Assembly: GCA_047639575.1 (NCBI GenBank) | Contig: JBLIOB010000034.1 | Coordinates: 1-21,952, forward strand | DNA length: 21,952 nt | Origin: JBLIOB01 sp047639575 | GTDB taxonomy: Bacteria > Bacteroidota > Bacteroidia > Flavobacteriales_D > Parvicellaceae | Direction of reading: 5' to 3' | In this document: one piece after another, positions 17,454-21,952 of the stretch | Position numbering within the stretch: position 1 is the first letter of the stretch | Layout of the letters: each line of letters starts with the position of its first letter | Program-made: the position numbers and the translations under genes | The notes under the pieces: generated by a model | Databases searched by the model: none | Told to the model about the DNA's origin: nothing | What the model saw: the letters and a program-made list of their open reading frames with translations, nothing else

Positions 17454-18178
17454 TGATGGATTTGCACTGTCATGTAGATCTCTATCCTGATCATGAAACG
17501 GTACTTAAAGATATTGAGAACTCTGGTTTTTACGTACTTTCCGTGACTACAGTTCCATCTGCATACAATGGAACCAAGAGGCTTACTGAAAAACTTAGTA
17601 ATTGCAGAACAGCCTTAGGGTTACATCCACAGCTAGCCCACGTTAGAAGTAACGAATTGGAGCTATTTGATACTTTAGTTAGTGATACAAGGTACATAGG
17701 AGAGATAGGGCTGGATGGCTCAAAGGGATATATTGAGCATTTTGAATTACAGCAAGTTGTTTTTGAACATATTCTTGCAAAGTGTACTGAGTTCTCTGAC
17801 AAAATCTTAACGATCCATAGTTTGAATGCAGTTAACGAAGTGTTAGATCTACTCGGTGCTTATCCTAAGGCTGGTACGCCTATCTTACATTGGTTTTTAG
17901 CAACAAAAACACAAGTATTCAAAGCTGTAGAATTAGGATGTTATTTCTCAATTGGCCCAGCAATGATTCATTCTGCAAGAGCTAGGAAGGTGATCTCTTG
18001 GTTACCTAGGGAAAGAGTTTTGTTAGAAACTGATGGCCCATTTGCCAAAGTTAAAGGCAATGTGATCTATCCATCTGATGTGACCTCAGTTACTGAATAT
18101 TTAACTCAGGAATGGCAAGTTGATATTTCGGAAGTTAACTCGCAATTAAAGGATAACTTAAGAGATTTGGTAACATAA
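17453..18178 (+). CDS. qatD: QatD, TatD-like metal-dependent DNase of the Qat system
   Basis: The start ATG shares a base with the qatC stop (TAATG); a second ATG follows directly. The 241-residue product is a TatD-family TIM-barrel hydrolase with the metal ligands in place: HCH (5-7), EIGLDGS, the His of LTIHSLNA, the His of ILHWFLA, and the Asp of LLETDGPF. Length is slightly below the usual 260 of TatD. It is the last qat gene and the likely nuclease effector or processing enzyme. It appears complete. Confidence 0.93.
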   Translation: MMDLHCHVDLYPDHETVLKDIENSGFYVLSVTTVPSAYNGTKRLTEKLSNCRTALGLHPQLAHVRSNELELFDTLVSDTRYIGEIGLDGSKGYIEHFELQQVVFEHILAKCTEFSDKILTIHSLNAVNEVLDLLGAYPKAGTPILHWFLATKTQVFKAVELGCYFSIGPAMIHSARARKVISWLPRERVLLETDGPFAKVKGNVIYPSDVTSVTEYLTQEWQVDISEVNSQLKDNLRDLVT

Positions 18179-18237
18179 CTTTTGAAGTATCATTTGAAAT
18201 ACGCTGCAAAAAGCATAAGTAAATTTAAGGGAAAATA

Positions 18238-18540
18238 ATGAAGCTCTATGTCGTTGACATGAACAACGCAAAACATCATCTAAACATCACTGCTTCTTCA
18301 AGAGTTGAATTGGCGACCAAATTAGGAAGTGAAGTATTTACTATCGGATCACAAACTTTCCATGTAAAGAATGTCTTTGCTGAACGTAGTAATGATTCGA
18401 TGCCAGCATCTACTGTCATTGGTCGGGCTTTGGGGCTTGTCGGTGGTATGCCCGGTGTTTTGATTGGTGGAGCGTTAGGTGCTTTATTTGGAAATGAAGC
18501 TGATAAGAAAGAACAATCGGCTATTGATGCATTTAACTAG
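18238..18540 (+). CDS. Small glycine-zipper protein (100 aa)
   Basis: ATG 18238 has AAGGGA upstream. The N-terminal half is a soluble-looking domain (YVVDMNNAKHHLNITASSRV). Residues 60-85 are a Gly-rich hydrophobic segment (GLVGGMPGVLIGGALGALFG) typical of glycine-zipper membrane insertion. No signal peptide is seen. Such small zipper proteins can oligomerise in membranes and sometimes act as toxins or effectors, but I have no function for this one. The stop lies right at the junction with the truncated helicase downstream, so in the parent locus the two may have been neighbours separated by more helicase sequence. Confidence 0.65.
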   Translation: MKLYVVDMNNAKHHLNITASSRVELATKLGSEVFTIGSQTFHVKNVFAERSNDSMPASTVIGRALGLVGGMPGVLIGGALGALFGNEADKKEQSAIDAFN

Positions 18541-19192
18541 CAAAGGTAAGGAGGCAGGTTACGTCATTATTATGGACATGATGAAAGGCAAAAATGGATT
18601 CCCTGCTGAAAAAATTGAGCATCCACTTATTGAACTACTGCTACCCAAACTAGAGTCTTATGAACATGCTGAAGAGCGCAGAATTTTCTACGTTGCTTTA
18701 ACTAGAGCAAAACAACGGGTATTTATTCTTTCAATTGAAGAGAATTGTTCTGAGTTTGTAAACAAATTGCGGGGATATGGTAAGAAGTTAATTGATGAAA
18801 CAAGCATAAAAGCTAGCCCAGACTCATTAAACGTTACTGATTTAAGTTGCCCTGAATGTAAAACAGGAAGACTTGTAAAGAATAAAGAAAATACTTATAG
18901 CTTTTGCGCAAATATCCCCCTATGTGATTATCGTCTCTACTATTGCAAAAAGTGCGGAGGCTCCAGAAAGCGGGTTGGTGAATTTCAAGTTTGCAAGGAC
19001 AATCAATGTAATGCCAAAACACCTACATGTCCAAAATGCAGTGGAGATCTAAAACCAACTACTGGTAAATATGGTAAGTTTTGGGCTTGCTACAGTTGGG
19101 ATTGCAATGGTTCCAAAGACTGGCGTATTTACGAGAAAGATGCCGATGTTTACAAGATGGAATATGAAGATAGCGTGCTATCTGGGAAGTAA
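18527..19192 (+). pseudogene. C-terminal remnant of a helicase IV (HelD/UvrD-like) with zinc ribbons
   Basis: The frame starts abruptly inside helicase motif V: TSKGKEAGYVIIMD matches the SKGxEADYVI region of HelD. It continues through motif VI, EERRIFYVALTRAKQRVFIL. After that come three or four Cys4-type zinc ribbons (CPECKTG, CKKCGG, CPKCSGDL) as in topoisomerase/helicase C-termini. Everything upstream (Walker A, motifs I-IV) is absent, and upstream bases code for the glycine-zipper protein in another frame. A complete protein of this kind would be several hundred residues longer. It is a 5'-deleted relic, unless the zinc-ribbon part is still made from an inner start such as ATG 18572. Confidence 0.8.
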
Positions 19193-19206
19193 AGGAATTC
19201 AATTTA

Positions 19207-20373
19207 ATGTTACTAAGAACTAGCACGAAGCAGTATGAAATTTATTACGATGAATCTAATAATATCAGAAAACTCTATCTAGAAGGCGAGCAATACAATA
19301 TAGATAAAGATCCTAATCAGGAATCTTCACCAATATTTGTTTTAGCCGGGGTTGCTTTCGATTCCAACAGTATTGAATTAGATTTTGAACAACTAAAAAA
19401 AGATCTACAGATACCTAAAAATAAGGAGAAAGGTAAGCAAGACAGAGAACTTAAATTCTCACATATGGCTAAGATAAGGGCCAAATATACGCCTATTGAA
19501 GCATTCAAGTACGCTTTAGGTAGCAAGCATTTTAAAACGCTTTTTAATCGACTTCTTTCGAACAAAATATTCATTCATTACGAGATGATCAATACCGTCT
19601 ACTGGTCTTTTCTAGATATTATTGATGACCTAGTAATTTGCACTAAAGACCATAGAGATATTGTGTTACACGCAAAGTATAAAGATGCTTTGTATCGACT
19701 AATTAAATTGGATAAAGAAAATTTCTTAAATCTAATGAGTGAGTTTGATTTTCCCTATATCGAGAAAGGTAATTCGCTCGACTTCTTAAAGGCTTTTCAT
19801 TCGTTAATACAAAAGAACTTAATGTTTATTTTGAAAACTGAAGGCCACGGCATCTACGCTCAGATGTTAATGATGCTAAGCACATTAACTATTAGGTGCA
19901 TTAACATGTTTAGTGATGATTTTGAGTTTGAGTTGGTTTTTGATACAGAAAAAGGTGTGCTAATTAATGATCTATCTAATTTCTACATCAATCGAGTTCA
20001 GATGTTTCCGAATTCAAAGCATGTTATGGATAACGAGGAATTAATTGAAAATAAATTTAAAGAGTACAAAAACTGCGACAATAATTTTACTTCCTTAGAT
20101 ATTACCTTTGTTGATTCAAAACTATCTGAAAACTACCTTACGCAAATCTCAGATGTTGTTGCTGGGTTTATTCGGCTCTATTTTAACTTTTTGGAATACG
20201 CGAGTATTGATGAAGTATCTGTTTTCACATCAAACCTTAATAATCTACAAAAAGATAATTTAGAACTATTTAAAAAATTACTTGCCAGATCAATAGAGGA
20301 AAGTGAAATTCTGCTACATAGGGTCATAGTGCCAATTGATGAGCATAAAGCTTTTACATTATTAAAAATATAA
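19207..20373 (+). CDS. DUF3800-like protein (388 aa)
   Basis: ATG 19207 is preceded by AAGGAA just after the helicase stop. The N-terminus has YYDESNN (Asp15-Glu16), and near residue 45 FVLAGVAF, as in DUF3800 proteins, which have an RNase H-like fold with an early acidic residue. Toward the C-terminus, ITFVDSKLSENYLTQISDVVAGFIR keeps the family's second acidic site (D in SDVVAG). DUF3800 proteins occur often in prophages and defence islands and are suspected nucleases. This one is long for the family and has an insert of helical sequence in the middle. The nuclease role is inferred. It is the last cargo gene. Confidence 0.7.
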   Translation: MLLRTSTKQYEIYYDESNNIRKLYLEGEQYNIDKDPNQESSPIFVLAGVAFDSNSIELDFEQLKKDLQIPKNKEKGKQDRELKFSHMAKIRAKYTPIEAFKYALGSKHFKTLFNRLLSNKIFIHYEMINTVYWSFLDIIDDLVICTKDHRDIVLHAKYKDALYRLIKLDKENFLNLMSEFDFPYIEKGNSLDFLKAFHSLIQKNLMFILKTEGHGIYAQMLMMLSTLTIRCINMFSDDFEFELVFDTEKGVLINDLSNFYINRVQMFPNSKHVMDNEELIENKFKEYKNCDNNFTSLDITFVDSKLSENYLTQISDVVAGFIRLYFNFLEYASIDEVSVFTSNLNNLQKDNLELFKKLLARSIEESEILLHRVIVPIDEHKAFTLLKI

Positions 20374-20711
20374 GGCGGACAAGAAATGTAGCCTTTCAGT
20401 TATCAATGGACGGATATCAAAAGTGCCACTACTGTCTTTTGGTATTTCCGATTTGATGTCGAGCAATTGAGCGCATGAATTGTAATAACAGGTTGCTTTG
20501 TACTATTACCTATAATTTAGCGCTCAATTGGCGGTAATTAGCTTTATACAAAATTAGTAACATACTTTTTCTAAAAAGGTATTAGACTGACCACTATTTG
20601 TTGTTTGCCATGAACCGGACATTCAGGCGTAACTCTTTTCTGCCCCATTACGCGTTAACGTAAATACTCTAATGGCAGCTGTGGGGTGAACAAAGGACCT
20701 TGCTGTTAACC
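20374..20711. other. Gene-free stretch, probable right end of the island
   Basis: No gene is found in these 338 bases. A perfect 11-bp inverted repeat, CAATTGAGCGC (20464-20474) and GCGCTCAATTG (20520-20530), encloses 45 bases. Before it, CAAAAG and CTTTTG (about 20418-20441) form a shorter pair. The change from co-directed defence cargo to ordinary host genes on both strands lies here, so an attachment site or element end is likely. The matching left end is outside the window, so direct repeats cannot be tested. Confidence 0.45.
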
Positions 20712-21065
20712 TCAAGGAAGCAAATCTATTCCAAACAGCTTCAGCAATAAAGAAAACAGCCAAAAGCAAATTACAGTTATTAATGAGCTGATGAGTAACG
20801 ATAGCCAAAAACTGTAGCGCTGCATCAGCATGGGGAAAAGTAAAAACATGGGCAATGTGAGAAGTACATACCAAAAAGTGTACCAAGCATGATTGGCTAT
20901 TTTCTCTGACGGCTGCTTTTCAACATATAACCAAATCATGGCTAAAATTGTGACTGTCGGTAAGGCCACTATGAGTGCGCCTAGTTTATCATTTCGTTTT
21001 GCTAGCTCCGATGCCGCGACAATGACCGTAGCGGTGATCAAATACTTAGTTATTAGCCAACCCAT
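20712..21065 (-). CDS. DUF3147 family membrane protein
   Basis: This is a 117-residue protein with four predicted membrane helices (roughly 3-19, 29-47, 63-82, 86-112) and almost no soluble loops. It starts MGWLITKYLI and has LGALIVALPTVTILAMIW, as in DUF3147 proteins. Its function is unknown. An AAGGG lies seven bases before the ATG. It is divergent from the BlaI-like regulator and belongs to the host flank, not to the island. Confidence 0.88.
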   Translation of the reverse strand: MGWLITKYLITATVIVAASELAKRNDKLGALIVALPTVTILAMIWLYVEKQPSEKIANHAWYTFWYVLLTLPMFLLFPMLMQRYSFWLSLLISSLITVICFWLFSLLLKLFGIDLLP

Positions 21066-21082
21066 ATAATACCCTTAAATCT

Positions 21083-21107
21083 AAAAACCGATTGCCTATC
21101 GGTTTTT
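21083..21107. promoter_or_regulatory. Perfect 10-bp inverted repeat between divergent genes
   Basis: AAAAACCGAT (21083-21092) and ATCGGTTTTT (21098-21107) are exact complements around TGCCT. Read in either direction it looks like an intrinsic terminator with a T5 tail, but it stands upstream of both flanking genes. It could be an operator of the BlaI-type repressor encoded next door, a leader hairpin of the minus-strand gene, or a left-over terminator. It does not match the TACAnnTGTA core of classical BlaI/MecI operators. Confidence 0.6.
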
Positions 21108-21115
21108 GTTGTGGC

Positions 21116-21144
21116 AATATAGCCAGCGAATTAAATAGAGTAAA
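21116..21144 (-). promoter_or_regulatory. Candidate sigma70 promoter for the DUF3147 gene
   Basis: On the minus strand, TTTACT (21144-21139) and TATATT (21121-21116) are separated by 17 bases. Transcription would start near 21109, so the 21083-21107 hairpin would form the first bases of the leader. The match is fair, not strong. Confidence 0.35.
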
Positions 21145-21149
21145 GTGTT

Positions 21150-21533
21150 ATGCAATTAGGTGAACTAGAAAAATTAGTGCTTCAACATTTCTGGAATGTC
21201 AAAGAGGCGGATGCAAAGCAAGTACATAAAGTACTGGGGTTAGCTCGTGGTAATTCGTTAAATACTATCCAAAGTACGCTTGATAGGTTATTTAAAAAAG
21301 AATTACTTAAACGCACTAAACAAGGCCATGCGTATTGTTATTCAGCCAGAGTAGATCGTGAAGGCTTAATTGCTCAACTTATTTCAAATGTAACCAGTGA
21401 CTTTGTTGATGATGGTGAAAATAGCTTAATTGCTGCGTTCAGTTCTGCTTCGGCACAGCTTAATGACGAACAACTCGATACATTAGAAAAAATGATCGAG
21501 AAACAACGCCAGCTAAGAAAGGAACGGGCTTAA
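21150..21533 (+). CDS. BlaI/MecI/CopY family transcriptional repressor
   Basis: The 127-residue protein has the winged-helix region of this family: LGELEKLVLQHFWNVKEADA, then NTIQSTLDRLFKKELLKR and the wing GHAYCYSARV. The C-terminal half is a helical dimerisation region. Repressors of this type are inactivated by proteolysis after a partner membrane peptidase senses a signal, and such a peptidase gene follows two bases later. It probably represses its own operon and perhaps the divergent DUF3147 gene. Chromosomal copies in marine bacteria need not concern beta-lactams. Confidence 0.93.
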   Translation: MQLGELEKLVLQHFWNVKEADAKQVHKVLGLARGNSLNTIQSTLDRLFKKELLKRTKQGHAYCYSARVDREGLIAQLISNVTSDFVDDGENSLIAAFSSASAQLNDEQLDTLEKMIEKQRQLRKERA

Positions 21534-21535
21534 TT

Positions 21536-21952
21536 ATGTTAGTTGGAGATATGGCAATCGTTCTAAATTTGCTCAGTGTTTCAGTGCTTGCATTTGTGAT
21601 CGGTATTGCAACTGTTGCTGTCGTATCTCGTTTTGTGTTGTTCAGACTCAAACAAGTCAGTTTTAATAGTCAAAAGTTTATATTGTGGTCACTAGTGAGT
21701 GCACCTTGGTGGATAGCCTTTTCTTGTATTGGTTACTTTATGCCTTACTCGTTAGGGTTTGATAAAGTTTTTAACATAAGCTGGTTCGAAGATTTTGCCC
21801 ATTGGCACCATATCGATATTTTTAGCTTTTCAAGTTGGCACGCGTTAACCTTACTTTTAGCACTAATCTATTTAGCTTGGCGCGTAACTAAGACTACCTT
21901 TGCTAGAACCAAACAGTCCATCGCATTATCGAGTTTACTAAGCTTTACTGAT
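21536..21952 (+). CDS. M56-family (BlaR1-like) membrane peptidase, N-terminal part, cut by window end
   Basis: ATG 21536 follows the repressor stop by two bases, with GGAACGGG upstream, and the frame is open for 139 codons to the window edge. Three hydrophobic segments are visible (about 7-32, 50-72 and 103-121), as expected for the membrane part of M56 peptidases. The HExxH metal site would lie beyond the window. The call rests mainly on the BlaI-M56 gene pair and on the membrane pattern, so it is firm in class but not proven by a catalytic motif. Confidence 0.7.
   Translation, partial: MLVGDMAIVLNLLSVSVLAFVIGIATVAVVSRFVLFRLKQVSFNSQKFILWSLVSAPWWIAFSCIGYFMPYSLGFDKVFNISWFEDFAHWHHIDIFSFSSWHALTLLLALIYLAWRVTKTTFARTKQSIALSSLLSFTD

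Noticed and set aside
20623..20886. Minus-strand frame of 87 codons overlapping the DUF3147 gene
   Set aside because: The DUF3147 frame has clear membrane helices and a ribosome-binding site; this one overlaps it in another frame with no family signal.

Overview
The window is AT-rich DNA from a Gammaproteobacterium. A marine Alteromonadales or Vibrionales host fits best: the dGTPase is of the E. coli Dgt type, and the right flank holds a DUF3147 membrane protein beside a BlaI/MecI-like repressor and an M56-like membrane peptidase. The genus is inference.

Nearly all of it (about 1-20.4 kb) reads as the cargo and recombination end of a mobile defence island. Bases 1-5850 are a tightly overlapping operon of four genes: the C-terminal end of a tyrosine recombinase (cut by the window), a 764-residue degenerate recombinase-like protein, an 896-residue recombinase with a recognisable R/HxxR/H/Y catalytic set and a Cys-rich tail, and a 173-residue accessory protein. 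This resembles multi-recombinase movers such as Tn554 (TnpABC), RIT elements and the Gamma-Mobile-Trio.

All cargo genes point rightwards. 5.9-7.4 kb: a Dgt-type dGTPase, a known dNTP-depleting phage defence type. 7.65-10.9 kb: a SIR2-like NADase plus HerA-like ATPase pair (SIR2-HerA defence). 11.0-13.1 kb: an unrecognised cluster of small and mid-sized genes, two of which share an N-terminal domain; this is the best candidate for something undescribed. 13.5-18.2 kb: a QatABCD system whose qatA carries an in-frame TAA stop just after the Walker A motif. 18.2-20.4 kb: a small glycine-zipper protein, a 5'-truncated helicase IV (HelD)-like remnant with zinc ribbons, and a DUF3800-like protein.

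The island probably ends in the gene-free stretch 20.4-20.7 kb. After it come ordinary host genes: DUF3147 (minus strand), then divergently a BlaI-type repressor and the start of an M56-family membrane peptidase, with a perfect 10-bp inverted repeat in the shared intergenic region.

The cargo is a stack of separate abortive-infection type systems, at least two of them (qatA and the helicase) decayed. It looks like a recombinase-driven island that gains and loses defence genes.
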